Assembly: GCA_947165785.1 (NCBI GenBank)
Contig: CAMVBS010000002.1
Location: 1-64,000 of the forward strand
Length of the DNA stretch: 64,000 nucleotides
Source: an uncultured Clostridia bacterium
GTDB lineage: Bacteria; Bacillota; Clostridia; Saccharofermentanales; Saccharofermentanaceae
Direction: 5' to 3'
Shown: piece after piece, positions 52,849 to 62,831 of the stretch
Layout: each line of letters begins with the position of its first letter
How positions within the stretch are numbered: position 1 is the stretch's first letter
Made by a program: the position numbers and the translations under genes
The notes under the pieces: model-generated
The model's input: the letters and a program-made list of their open reading frames with translations, nothing else
Told to the model about the DNA's origin: nothing
The model's database searches: none

Positions 52849-55800
52849 TCAGCCGACCCTTGCAACATCAACGGAATTGACCAGTATCTGATCCTGAATA
52901 TCCATCATGTAACCTGCACCCTTGCCGAGCTCGACAGTCTCAGACTTACGCGTGCCGTCAAAGCACTCGTAGGAGATCTCGAAGGTTCCGGGATAAGTAG
53001 TAAAGAAATAGATGTCGTCATGCGTATTCATGAGGAACTCGGACGCATCGTAATCAGGTACATGAGTAACGTAGCCTACCTCAGCGTCGAGATCGTAACG
53101 GTAGTATGCGATATCCTGAGTAACAGTTCTCGCGATATAGTCAGCCTCCTGCCCGTCATTGATGATCTCCATGTTGTAGCCCATGATGTGCTCAGCCAGA
53201 GCCTCATCGGTGTCGAGCTTGTAGTGGACGCCCATCATGTCAGGTGAGTAGATGTACTGAGGCTCGCGTTCCTTGAACCAGTCATCATTTATCAGCGCGA
53301 AAAAGTTCTGTGCACGAAGAGATATCTCACGACCCGTAACATGATTGGTAAGGCGGTAAGCCACATTGATCGCAAAGGTAAGGTAGCACATGAGGAACAC
53401 GATGACCATGACAGCGCCAAGGAAGAACATGTGGAACTTACGTGATCTGTAGGAAGCATAGTAGATAATGCCTGCAAAGAGCGCAACGAGAGCAACGATC
53501 CATCCGAAGTAGCAGATGGTCGTCGGAACATAGCCTCCGACATGACCTACATTTACCCACTCCTGGTAACTCGGGATCATGGAGTGAGGGATGGCGAACG
53601 TCATCGCGAGAGCAACACCCATGCAGAACATGACGATGAGCTTGCTTAACTCCTTCTTACGCTCGAGAGTCTTCAAAGTCCTGTAGTAGACCAGGAACTC
53701 CAGCGCCATGGCAGTAAGTCCGAGTGCCGTGAAGAACGAGAATGCAAGGCCGATAAGGCTCGGATGCAGGAACGTCTCCTTGATGGAAGCGATGACCCTG
53801 ATGCCGGACATAGGGAACATTCCGATCGAGAAAACGATATAAGGCAGAACGAAGTCGCTGAACGGAGTTCTCGCGATCTCGATGACAGGACGCTCGACAA
53901 CAGGATTCTTACGAAGATATACCATGATGCCGAGGTAGATCAGAGCCGTGATGATGTGCGGCAATAGCGACAGGAAGAATCTCTTTATGCCCTTGGCGGA
54001 GAAGAGCTTCATCTTGTCGCGCTTTATGTAAGCGACCGTGATGATCGCATAGATGAGTGAGGAAACGATAAAGGACTCGTATACCTGCATCGACTCGTAG
54101 TAAAGTATCACGCTTAAGATCAGGCGGATAACGTTGAGCTTGGAAGAACCCTTTTTCGAGAGGTATTCAGAGTACATGTAAAGGCCGAGGACCATGATGA
54201 AAAGGCCGTACATGAAATCCAGCGGGTAGCTTGTTATGACGTTATGCCAGATGTCTATCTGAAGGAAGCCCATGAAGATCAGCGCGAAGGCAACACCGTA
54301 GCGGCGCGAGAACTTCTTGCCGAGGATATAGCTTATGAGGGCAATGTTGGCAAAGAACGGCAGATACTGCATGAGCCAGATCGCGAGGAAATTGCCCTTG
54401 GCGTTGATGAGATATCTTATGTAGACGACGCACGGGAAGATCACGCCCACACGTCCTCTTGCAAGGCCGAACTCGAACGCTCTCTTAAATCCGATGGACG
54501 CACCGAGGATCCTTGCCTCGACGAAATCATAGAAGGAATCGTGGCATGCAAGGACGGTATCGTGAACGATCCAGATGATGGTAGCAAGAGCTGCTATACA
54601 GCCGAGTGCCGCAACACCGTATACGATAGTCGACTGTCTGCGGCTGAAGCGGAAGGTCGAGATCGGGCGGTCAGCAAGGATCCTGCGGTCCTCTTTGGCC
54701 AGCTCGTAGATCTTCTCGCCGAAGTAGAACGTGATGAGTCCCAAATACAGCAGAGCATCGATCAGTACGGCAATATTAACAGTGTTATATTCGAGCGGAA
54801 TGACGCCCGGGATGTCCGGAAGGTAGAAGTACGCCTTCGGTACCAGCATCAGCGCCGCGATCACTACATAAACGTAGTCGCGCTTTGCCATCTTGTCGCG
54901 GTTCATGAGCATGACATAGATCGGCGCGAACATATAAGCCGTGTTGTAAAGGTAGGAGTTCGGTGTGAGGAATACCATGATCGCGGTAAGGACCAGGAGC
55001 TTTTTCCAGCGGATCTTCTCATCCTTGAGGAACGGAAGTCCGATGAGGGTAAAAAGAACTCCTCCGAAGAACCACACGATCTTTATAAGCCTTACGTTCG
55101 GAGTAAATCCGAAGATCCTGCCGATAAAACCTACAAGTCCCGTCACACCGACGTTGAAGTAGACCGCATACATTCCCGCGCCGCCGCCGAAGCCGAGTAC
55201 GCCTTTGATGAATGCGATCACGTTGGCGATATAGCCGCCCTTGAAGAAGAATATCGGCACGATCGTTACTACTGCGCCTGTGACCATGGCCCAGAAGAAC
55301 TTCTTATATTTCTTCTCGAAAACGTATATCAACAGGATATAGAGCGGATAGACCTTCGTAGCAGCGCAAAGAGCCGCGAAGACCGCACCTAGCACGCTGT
55401 CAGGCTTCTCCTCCTCGAAGACAGCCCAGAGCATGAAGAAAACGATAGTAAGAGCCAGATAATTTCCGCGGTCGAAAAGGAACACCGACGGAGCCGACAG
55501 CAAAAGCGCAGCACCTATGGCGCCCGCAGTCAGGAACCTTACGGCTCTCTCCTTAAAAGTCTTGGTACTCTGCCCTTTGTTCTGAAGGTAAGCATGGTAC
55601 ATGATGACGCAAAGGAAAGCCACGATGCAAAGGCCGAAGAAAAGGACGATCGACTTCCGGACAGCCGGATCTTCGCATGCAAAGCGCAGCGTGAACATGT
55701 CATAGCCCGAGTAGTCGGCCATCTTGGAGAAGATGTACGCGAACGCGAGGATTATAGGCGGATAGTTACTGAGTTCGGATAGATAAGGATTCCTGTCGCA

Positions 55801-55986
55801 GACCGCGTTATTGATGGTCGCGAAGTCCTTGAAGATGTCATGCCTGAAGAACCTGAAGTCGCCTGTCGGGTATTCATAACCCTTCGAAGCCATGACGGCG
55901 GAGAAGATCATGAAAGCGGCATAAAAGAATATGAACAGTCCGAAGAAGATCAAAAGCTTCTTTTGATTGTCTCTCGTACGCTCCAT
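52849..55986 (-). CDS. Very large membrane protein: two GT-C-like halves (GT87/DUF2029-like N-terminal half)
   Basis: 1045 aa with over 20 hydrophobic segments. The N-terminal half (residues ~1-440) resembles DUF2029/GT87 mannosyltransferases: DFRFFRHDIFKDFATINNAV followed by NPYLSELSNYPPIILAF, where the Asp and NPY...YPP loops are the family's active-site signature. The second half (from ~470) is another multi-TM module with a loop (ARILGASIGFKRAFEFGLAR, then VGVIFPCVVYIRYL) and a C-terminal beta-rich tail. Together it looks like two fused GT-C transferases. Start chosen at MERTRDNQKK with GGGAG upstream. GC-rich. Confidence 0.7.
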   Translation of the reverse strand: MERTRDNQKKLLIFFGLFIFFYAAFMIFSAVMASKGYEYPTGDFRFFRHDIFKDFATINNAVCDRNPYLSELSNYPPIILAFAYIFSKMADYSGYDMFTLRFACEDPAVRKSIVLFFGLCIVAFLCVIMYHAYLQNKGQSTKTFKERAVRFLTAGAIGAALLLSAPSVFLFDRGNYLALTIVFFMLWAVFEEEKPDSVLGAVFAALCAATKVYPLYILLIYVFEKKYKKFFWAMVTGAVVTIVPIFFFKGGYIANVIAFIKGVLGFGGGAGMYAVYFNVGVTGLVGFIGRIFGFTPNVRLIKIVWFFGGVLFTLIGLPFLKDEKIRWKKLLVLTAIMVFLTPNSYLYNTAYMFAPIYVMLMNRDKMAKRDYVYVVIAALMLVPKAYFYLPDIPGVIPLEYNTVNIAVLIDALLYLGLITFYFGEKIYELAKEDRRILADRPISTFRFSRRQSTIVYGVAALGCIAALATIIWIVHDTVLACHDSFYDFVEARILGASIGFKRAFEFGLARGRVGVIFPCVVYIRYLINAKGNFLAIWLMQYLPFFANIALISYILGKKFSRRYGVAFALIFMGFLQIDIWHNVITSYPLDFMYGLFIMVLGLYMYSEYLSKKGSSKLNVIRLILSVILYYESMQVYESFIVSSLIYAIITVAYIKRDKMKLFSAKGIKRFFLSLLPHIITALIYLGIMVYLRKNPVVERPVIEIARTPFSDFVLPYIVFSIGMFPMSGIRVIASIKETFLHPSLIGLAFSFFTALGLTAMALEFLVYYRTLKTLERKKELSKLIVMFCMGVALAMTFAIPHSMIPSYQEWVNVGHVGGYVPTTICYFGWIVALVALFAGIIYYASYRSRKFHMFFLGAVMVIVFLMCYLTFAINVAYRLTNHVTGREISLRAQNFFALINDDWFKEREPQYIYSPDMMGVHYKLDTDEALAEHIMGYNMEIINDGQEADYIARTVTQDIAYYRYDLDAEVGYVTHVPDYDASEFLMNTHDDIYFFTTYPGTFEISYECFDGTRKSETVELGKGAGYMMDIQDQILVNSVDVARVG

Positions 55987-56195
55987 CAACAAGGTTCTCC
56001 CATTTAATATAATCAAATAATAGCCAAGTGATATTAATACAAAAACACCATGATATCAATCAGCACGGCCTCCAAAGCGCTGATTTCATCCGTTTTGCCA
56101 CAATTAAACACCTTAAAGCCCATTATACCATTACGTTACGGTTACGCACGCGCTCATATTGTTGCATATTATCCTTCTTAGGGTAAAATCTAAGA

Positions 56196-57431
56196 ATGAG
56201 CGAGAAAATACGATCCATCAAATGCAACGTTCAGTGCATGAACTTCTTGGACGGCATGTTCTATGCCCTCTATTTCATTGCTTTCAATTATCTTTTCCTT
56301 ACGACGACAATGTTCCACCGCCAGACACTCTGGGCTTATCACGCTACTTTGGAGCGTGCCATGAACATCGTCACGTTCTTCCTGATCGGTCTTGCGGTCG
56401 TCACGATCATACTTCTTTTCGACTCGCTCAAGGAAAGGATCCTTCCGACGCTCCTTCTGGGCGCTGCCATCGCCTACTCGATAAAACGCGGAGGCACCTA
56501 CAATAACGACATCCTGGTCTTCTTTCTCCTTACCATCTGTTCGAAGAAGAAGTCCTTCAAGCTCATCGCCTACATGTCCCTGTTCTGCGGCTTTTCCTGG
56601 CTTCTTGCAGCCCTCATCGCCTCCAGGCTCGGACTTATCGCAGACGTGATAAACTTCAACGGCGGTCACGGCTTCGGCGTGCTTTGCTCGACCGACCTTA
56701 TGTGTCACCTCTTTACTCTTACGATGCTCCTTTTCATCATCCGTAAGGGACGCCCGGGTATCCCCGGCATCATCATGTCAGCGGTCTTTCTTACCATCGA
56801 CGCCCTCTGGATCCAGGCTGACATCGGCTTTTTTTGCTATGCGGCGCTTTTCATGGTCACCGTCATCTACAAGTTCACGGCTCATAAGTTCACGCCTTCC
56901 GAGCATAAGCTCGTCGTTACTCCGATAAGTTTTCTCATGATCATCTCATTCATCATCATGGGCACGCTCACGATCGTTACGACTTACTTCTACAAGTATG
57001 ACCCGGACAGCCTTCTTAACTCAGTCGATACGCTTCGACTTATAGCTCTCCGCCTCAAGTGCGGCAAGACCGCCTTCGCGAACTTCCCTCTCCTTCCTCT
57101 CGGTCAGAAGATACACGAGTTCGGCGAGATCACCGACCTTCGCAAGGCCCTGACTTCCAACGAATACTTCGTACTCGACATTTCCTACATAAGGATTCTC
57201 TTCCATAACGGCTACATCATGCTCGCCGCCGTCATCACGCTCTTTACGGCCCTGCAGATCCGCCTCTTCCGTCATCGCCAGTACTATGCGATGTTCATCA
57301 TCACGGTTTTCTCCGTAGTCTGCGCCATCGAACACAGCATGATAGAGCCTGCATACTGCGTTTTCGCATATCTTATGTTCTCAGAGCTCGACTTTGACAG
57401 GCCGTTCTTCTCAACTTACCTCAAGGATTGA
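56196..57431 (+). CDS. Multi-pass membrane protein, polymerase/ligase-like topology
   Basis: 411 aa, ~11 hydrophobic segments and one longer external loop late in the sequence (residues ~270-330; LRLIALRLKCGKTAFANFPL). Size and topology resemble Wzy/O-antigen-ligase proteins, but no signature is visible, so the call is by topology and neighbours only. Divergent from the two-module GT-C gene across ~210 bp. GC-rich, C-ending codons. Confidence 0.6.
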   Translation: MSEKIRSIKCNVQCMNFLDGMFYALYFIAFNYLFLTTTMFHRQTLWAYHATLERAMNIVTFFLIGLAVVTIILLFDSLKERILPTLLLGAAIAYSIKRGGTYNNDILVFFLLTICSKKKSFKLIAYMSLFCGFSWLLAALIASRLGLIADVINFNGGHGFGVLCSTDLMCHLFTLTMLLFIIRKGRPGIPGIIMSAVFLTIDALWIQADIGFFCYAALFMVTVIYKFTAHKFTPSEHKLVVTPISFLMIISFIIMGTLTIVTTYFYKYDPDSLLNSVDTLRLIALRLKCGKTAFANFPLLPLGQKIHEFGEITDLRKALTSNEYFVLDISYIRILFHNGYIMLAAVITLFTALQIRLFRHRQYYAMFIITVFSVVCAIEHSMIEPAYCVFAYLMFSELDFDRPFFSTYLKD

Positions 57432-57467
57432 TAATTCCCGATGCCACTCTCGATTCTGCTACTTTCT

Positions 57468-57496
57468 TTGCTTATTCGTAACGAATAGAGTAAAAT
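57468..57496 (+). promoter_or_regulatory. Promoter with palindromic operator for the AbrB/HipA-like pair
   Basis: TTGCTT (57468-57473), 17-bp spacer, TAAAAT (57491-57496). The spacer holds the inverted repeat TATTCG-TAA-CGAATA (57,473-57,487), so a bound dimer would block RNA polymerase. AGAGGTG precedes the ATG. Confidence 0.7.
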
Positions 57497-57514
57497 ATCA
57501 TTAGAGGTGACAAC

Positions 57515-58042
57515 ATGGAAACACGCAGAGCAAAGATCATATCCGGTAAGGCCGGAGGCACTGCCTCAAGCGGATCTGCTACTTACAAGATCTCGCTTCC
57601 TTCTTCATGGGTAAAACAGTTAGACAATAATGAAGTAACTCTCTCATTCGACGGCAACAGGATCACGATTACCCCCAGACAGACAATGGAGGGATTCCTC
57701 TCTTCTCACCTTAGTGAAGGACATAAGATCACCGTCATCCGCTACTACAACTTCGATCAACTCTGTTCACTGATATATGCCGACAACACGACTCACGAGA
57801 TCATCGTTGAGAACTACACGGATTCCTGGATAAATACGGCTCTGGGTAAGAATGATTCTCCTTCGTGGGATGATCTGGAAGAATTTCTTGAAGAGCGCTG
57901 TATCCCGCGAACACGGGCAGGACTTAAGCACTATCTCAATGCAATAGGGTTAGTTGAATACGACCCATGGGATATCGTCAGGAAAACACAAGGCCGAATG
58001 GCAGAAGACGACCAATGGCTGGAGATCGAAGAACTCAGATGA
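57515..58042 (+). CDS. AbrB-like DNA-binding protein with HipA-partner C-terminal domain
   Basis: 175 aa. Residues ~18-55 form a SpoVT/AbrB-like swapped-hairpin DNA-binding domain (TYKISLPSSWVKQLDNNEVT, LSFDGNRITITPR). The rest ends with FLEERCIPRTRAGLKHYLNA followed by YDPWDIVRKTQGRMAEDDQW, a pattern I recognise as recurring in small proteins encoded just before HipA-like kinases in Clostridia. It overlaps the kinase gene by 4 bp (ATGA). The predicted role is antitoxin or repressor; the palindrome in its promoter fits an autorepressor. Confidence 0.7.
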   Translation: METRRAKIISGKAGGTASSGSATYKISLPSSWVKQLDNNEVTLSFDGNRITITPRQTMEGFLSSHLSEGHKITVIRYYNFDQLCSLIYADNTTHEIIVENYTDSWINTALGKNDSPSWDDLEEFLEERCIPRTRAGLKHYLNAIGLVEYDPWDIVRKTQGRMAEDDQWLEIEELR

Positions 58043-58848
58043 CTATTATATTCTTAACAGATGAAAAGATAGCCCTTACATCATCAAAGGGCAACCAGGA
58101 AAAGTGGCTGGATGACGGCCGATGGTACAAACTCGACCAATTCGGCTACGAGGGACTGTCGGAAGTTGTCATCTCTATGCTTCTGGAAAAGAGTAATATC
58201 GAGACCGAAACACCTTTTACATTCGTAAGATACCGCTTAGAGAAGATCGATGCTCACGGCGTAGAAAGATGCGGCTGTTCAAGCAGCAACTTCCTTAATG
58301 AGGGCGAATCCATAGTAACCCTGTCTCACCTGTTTAAAAGTGAAGGAATATCTCTTAACAAGACGCTCCAGGATCTGAAGAGCAACAAAAAGCGTATGAT
58401 ATATCTTGCCGAGAAAACAGCCGAACTGACCGGGTTGGAAGATTTCCCGAAGTACCTGTCTTTGCTCTTCGAGATAGACGCATTGTTCCTGAATGATGAC
58501 CGTCATCTTAATAACATCGCGGTCATCCTGACCCCGAACGGATACAAGTACTGCCCCATCTTTGATAATGGAGCAGGACTTCTTTCCAATGTCATGGATC
58601 ATCCTATGGACATCCTCCCGGATGCATTCATAAAAGAGGCCAAAGCACGTCCGTTCATGACTACGTTCAACAGACAGGTCTCCACCGTCAGAGATCTGTA
58701 TGGAAACTTTTTCGAGATGCCAAAGATCAAAGAGGATGAGCTTTCTGAGATCCTGAAGGAGCTGCTTTCATACTATCCTGACAGGGACAGATCCTATATC
58801 TCGGAAAGAGTTATCAGGACGATACTCCTAAGGCAGAAAAACAGATAA
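58039..58848 (+). CDS. HipA-like Ser/Thr kinase toxin candidate
   Basis: 269 aa. The C-terminal kinase core is recognisable from FLNDDRHLNNIAVI (catalytic loop D-x-H-x-x-N) and KYCPIFDNGAGLLSN (metal-binding D of the APIFDNG type), both HipA_C features. The N-terminal ~80 residues are short compared with full-length HipA (about 440 aa), so it is a compact relative. HipA phosphorylates glutamyl-tRNA synthetase and causes growth arrest; substrate here unknown. It starts within the ATGA overlap with the AbrB-like gene, whose product is the likely antitoxin. Confidence 0.75.
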   Translation: MTIIFLTDEKIALTSSKGNQEKWLDDGRWYKLDQFGYEGLSEVVISMLLEKSNIETETPFTFVRYRLEKIDAHGVERCGCSSSNFLNEGESIVTLSHLFKSEGISLNKTLQDLKSNKKRMIYLAEKTAELTGLEDFPKYLSLLFEIDALFLNDDRHLNNIAVILTPNGYKYCPIFDNGAGLLSNVMDHPMDILPDAFIKEAKARPFMTTFNRQVSTVRDLYGNFFEMPKIKEDELSEILKELLSYYPDRDRSYISERVIRTILLRQKNR

Positions 58849-58963
58849 AAGAAGGCAGTGAAGGTTCATGCCGACCGCTTCTCTTGTTTATGCGGTTCCT
58901 CTATAGTAGTATAATTCAGTTATTCTTGTCTTTTTAAAGGCATATTATTAAGGAATATAAACT

Positions 58964-61753
58964 GTGAGCAAGCTGGATTCGATATATAAGAACAAGTGGG
59001 TCAAATATCTGCTGACATACGGAATTGTTTTCTTTGTCTGCTACGTCCTCTGTTATCAGGTCTATCTGACCCTTTATAATAAAGCACCGATTTGGAATTA
59101 CGACGGGATCGACAACAATTTCCCTATGTTTATATATGTCGGCAGATGGTGGAGGGAGTTATTTAAAAACTTCACCGTTCGCCACACCTTTGAGATCCCC
59201 ATGTGGGATATGTCCATCGGATTCGGCGCCGACATTATAACTTCCCTCGGAAACGGCTTTAATAACTTCTACAACCCGTTCTACATCATCTCCGCCTTTT
59301 TCCCGGCAGACAGATCCGAGACGGCCTTTAAGCTCGTTCTGACACTTCAGATGTTCTTCTCCGGATTATCTTTCTCGGCGATGGCATATCACAAGAAAAA
59401 GGACTTCACTGCTGTTCTGATCGGTGCCATCTGCTATGTGTTCAGTTCAAACACGTTTATCGTATTCAAGCAATCGTCATTCGGATACATATTCGTTATC
59501 TTCCCGCTCATCATCCTGGGACTTTGGCTCTTAAGAGAAGGCCGAAAACCTTATCTTCTGATCTTCTCGATAGCATCAGTCATCGCGTATTCCTACTACT
59601 TCGCATATATGGCTGCTGTCATGCTCGTAGTCTACTATGTGATCGAAGCGGTTTTCAGCATCATTTCCCGGAAGGGAAAGAATCTCAAAGCGGAACTTTT
59701 TACATTCCTTAAGGTAGCCGGAGCTGCCGTGATCGGCGCAATGATCGGGTTCTTTATGATCCTGCCGAGTATAATAGCGATCTCCAAGATCAACCGTCTC
59801 GATATCAACTACTACATCCCGCTTTTCAGAGACAGATATTATTACTGCCGGTTCTTTTATGGAATGGTATCCTCTTTTGACGGCTGGACAGATGATATCT
59901 TGGGATTTCCTATTCTCGCTATCATATGCGTATTCGGTCTTTTTGTCCTTACGGGCCTTAAGGAAATGCTCAAGGAGAAGCTCCTGTTTGTCATTACGAC
60001 TTTGGCAGTGATCCTTCCGTTTGCAGGTCACGTACTTAACGGTTTTTCTTATGCAACCAACAGATGGGCATGGGCATATACGCTTCTCATCGCATTTATA
60101 GTAACGATGACGATCGACAGATTCCATGAGGCAGCAAAATGGAAACTGCTTATACTCATTGGTCTTCTTATCGCATACAAATGTGTTCTCAAATTCGTAT
60201 TTACCTACGAAGCACCTAAATGCGATTACGCGCTCTACTTCGGCATCATCATTCTTGTCATTCTGCTGATCCTCCCAAGATGTTCAAGAGAAGACTTTTT
60301 ACGCGGCTGCGCCATAACAATGGTACTTACCTTGTCCCTTGCACCATTCTACTATTGGACCTCGCAAGGAACCAACTGTATCACATCCCTTGTAAATAAA
60401 GATGAATCCTTTTACTGGCTCATTCAAAGCGGAGGAAAGGAAGTCCTTGAACTCGTTCCTCAGGAGGATGTATACAGATATGACACACTGTCATCCAGAC
60501 TCAAGAACTCCTCCATGCTCACTCAAAGATCGGGCTATGACGAATATAACAGCATATACAACAATGATATCGACCATCTCATGGCTGATCTCGGGATTAC
60601 TTCTTCCGTAAGTTCCTCGATTATCAACGGAGTCGATACAAGAAGTGATCTCGAGGCATTGTTCGGAACAAGATTTATCATCCGCAACAACAACGAGACT
60701 GAGACAAGACCTTTACCATACGGATATTCCGTTCACACAACAGACTATGCTTCAACTTCCGGATACATCTATGATCTTTACACGACTCCGTACGATACAA
60801 GTCTTGTCCTTTATCGAAAAGATGTTATGAACGAATCCGATTACGACGCTCTTTCCTGCTACGACAAGCAGCAGGTTCTCATGAATGCAATAGTCCTCCC
60901 TGACGAAGCTACTACATTCGACTACACCAAAGAGACCTCCATCCCATATACCATAAGCGCAGGCGAGAACGTAACCATAAACGGAGATCAGATAACAACA
61001 ACATCCGATAACTGCTATATCGAGCTGATCCTTGATAAGCAGTACGACGGCGTCGGTGAATGGTATCTTTCTATAAAGAACATTAAGAATAACGATGAAG
61101 ACACCAGAACCTTTACGGTTTCAGCTTATGCGATCTCAAATAATGACACAACATTGGCTGTACATAATATCCTTTGCAAATTCTTCCACAAGGATCCGGG
61201 AAATGCATATTCCTACGCCTGGGGAACCGTAAATCCGTCTACTGACAGACATCATATGTACGGCGGTAAGGATTCATGGCTTTTAAAGAGCAAATATGAG
61301 TACGAGGCTGTCGACAGGATAAAGCTTATGTTTCATAATGCAGGCCATTATACAGTAGAAGATATCTCCGTCTTTTTCGAGGATAAAGAAAAGATAGAAT
61401 CCAATGTTCTTGGGCTTAAACATCCTGATGCCGTACTTTATCAGGACGGCAATACGCTTAGGACATCAGTAAATATGGAAGAAGACGGATATACACTCAT
61501 CATGGTTCCTTACTCAGACGGATGGACCGCAACTGTTGATGGTCAGGATGCCGAGATAATCAGAGCCGACAGGGCATTCATGGCATTCAAACTTTCCAAG
61601 GGGCAGCACGAAATTACACTGAAATATCGTACTCCATATCTTACTGTTGGTCTTTGCGGATCATTGTCCCTTATTGCAATACTTTGCTGTCTCGAACTTA
61701 TCAGACACAAAAGATCCTCTGCCTCATCCGGCTCAGCTCAACACCTTCATTAA
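58964..61753 (+). CDS. YfhO-family membrane protein
   Basis: 929 aa. About 13 TM segments in the first ~480 residues, then a large extracytoplasmic beta-rich region and a final TM. Matches the YfhO family (PF09586): IWNYDGIDNNFPMFIYVGRW, MSIGFGADIITSLGNGFNNF and the late WTATVDGQDAEIIRA. YfhO proteins glycosylate surface polymers (e.g. lipoteichoic acid) as GT-C-like enzymes. The start is a GTG with AGGAAT upstream. It ends overlapping the convergent GT2 gene by 21 bp. Confidence 0.92.
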   Translation: MSKLDSIYKNKWVKYLLTYGIVFFVCYVLCYQVYLTLYNKAPIWNYDGIDNNFPMFIYVGRWWRELFKNFTVRHTFEIPMWDMSIGFGADIITSLGNGFNNFYNPFYIISAFFPADRSETAFKLVLTLQMFFSGLSFSAMAYHKKKDFTAVLIGAICYVFSSNTFIVFKQSSFGYIFVIFPLIILGLWLLREGRKPYLLIFSIASVIAYSYYFAYMAAVMLVVYYVIEAVFSIISRKGKNLKAELFTFLKVAGAAVIGAMIGFFMILPSIIAISKINRLDINYYIPLFRDRYYYCRFFYGMVSSFDGWTDDILGFPILAIICVFGLFVLTGLKEMLKEKLLFVITTLAVILPFAGHVLNGFSYATNRWAWAYTLLIAFIVTMTIDRFHEAAKWKLLILIGLLIAYKCVLKFVFTYEAPKCDYALYFGIIILVILLILPRCSREDFLRGCAITMVLTLSLAPFYYWTSQGTNCITSLVNKDESFYWLIQSGGKEVLELVPQEDVYRYDTLSSRLKNSSMLTQRSGYDEYNSIYNNDIDHLMADLGITSSVSSSIINGVDTRSDLEALFGTRFIIRNNNETETRPLPYGYSVHTTDYASTSGYIYDLYTTPYDTSLVLYRKDVMNESDYDALSCYDKQQVLMNAIVLPDEATTFDYTKETSIPYTISAGENVTINGDQITTTSDNCYIELILDKQYDGVGEWYLSIKNIKNNDEDTRTFTVSAYAISNNDTTLAVHNILCKFFHKDPGNAYSYAWGTVNPSTDRHHMYGGKDSWLLKSKYEYEAVDRIKLMFHNAGHYTVEDISVFFEDKEKIESNVLGLKHPDAVLYQDGNTLRTSVNMEEDGYTLIMVPYSDGWTATVDGQDAEIIRADRAFMAFKLSKGQHEITLKYRTPYLTVGLCGSLSLIAILCCLELIRHKRSSASSGSAQHLH

Positions 61754-62704
61754 TCTATATGCTCTCAGCTTCAGTATCTGCTTTTTGACCCATCTCTTAG
61801 GGAGATTATTTAAGGAATAGTTGCTTTTCTTGATGCATTCCTGATAGAACGGATCATCAAGGCAATGATCCAATTCAGCACTGATCTCCCTGTAAGGCTT
61901 TTCCTGATTAAATCGTGATACGCATCTGTTATACAATCTGTTTACCGTTGTATTGTATATCTGCTGTTTGAACCAGATCTGATCTGTAACTATATATTTC
62001 ATAAAGTGAGTAGCGATCAGCTTTGGCTCTTCTAAATTGTATACCGACTTTCCTTTTGTTATTGAAGACGGGTTGAATCTGTAATCGTAGAGACAATCAT
62101 CAATAACATACATGTCATTGGCCAGATAGACACAGATTACGACTACGCATGCATCTTCTGCCATCTTAAGAACATCGTCTACACTCATCTGGACTTCAGT
62201 AAAGACATCCCTTTTGAAGATCTTTCCGCAAACCGTAGGATTGAAGTCTAACAGATATGGGAATATGACTTTCTCGATATCTTCCTTTTTATAGTATCCA
62301 GGTCTCTCCTTCATTTTCTCAGGATTCATAGTTCCATCTTTCGATTGAACGATAAAACCGCAGCAAATGACATCTGACGGGTGTTCTTCTATCGCTTTTG
62401 CGAACTTTTCAAAGTAATCAGACTCTATCCAATCATCGCCATCAATACAAGCAATATATTCGGCCGTAGCTGCTTTTGCACCGGCCTTACGGGCACTTAC
62501 CACTCCGCCGTTTGTCTTATGAATGATCTTAACTCGAGGATCTGAAGCATAAGAGTCACAGATCGCCGGACAATTGTCTGTAGAACCGTCATCGACCAAG
62601 ATTATCTCAAGATCGCTGAAAGTTTGTGATATTACGCTATCAACACACTGTTTCAGATATTTCTCAACATTATAGATCGGAATGATCACAGAAAATAAGG
62701 CCAT
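61733..62704 (-). CDS. GT2 glycosyltransferase
   Basis: 323 aa. SVIIPIYNVEKYLKQCVDSV, LVDDGSTDNCPAICD and metal site IDGDDW, the GT-A fold of family 2. The C-terminal ~120 residues are helical. It precedes the flippase gene in the same direction and shares its 3' end with the YfhO gene. Sugar unknown. Confidence 0.93.
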   Translation of the reverse strand: MALFSVIIPIYNVEKYLKQCVDSVISQTFSDLEIILVDDGSTDNCPAICDSYASDPRVKIIHKTNGGVVSARKAGAKAATAEYIACIDGDDWIESDYFEKFAKAIEEHPSDVICCGFIVQSKDGTMNPEKMKERPGYYKKEDIEKVIFPYLLDFNPTVCGKIFKRDVFTEVQMSVDDVLKMAEDACVVVICVYLANDMYVIDDCLYDYRFNPSSITKGKSVYNLEEPKLIATHFMKYIVTDQIWFKQQIYNTTVNRLYNRCVSRFNQEKPYREISAELDHCLDDPFYQECIKKSNYSLNNLPKRWVKKQILKLRAYRLMKVLS

Positions 62705-62831
62705 TTATATACTCCCATGAATAAAACAAGACTTAAGTATTAAGGTTTATATTATCACACATAAAAATCTGCTTCAAAATGTCTTAAACAGATCGCTCAA
62801 AGAACCGACAGTAATAATACGTGATGATCGA

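Noticed and set aside
54244..55392. Plus-strand 382-codon acidic open frame
   Set aside because: It is antisense to the GT-C fusion gene; biased codons of the sense gene produce the open frame, and the Asp/Glu/Arg-rich sequence has no RBS or family.
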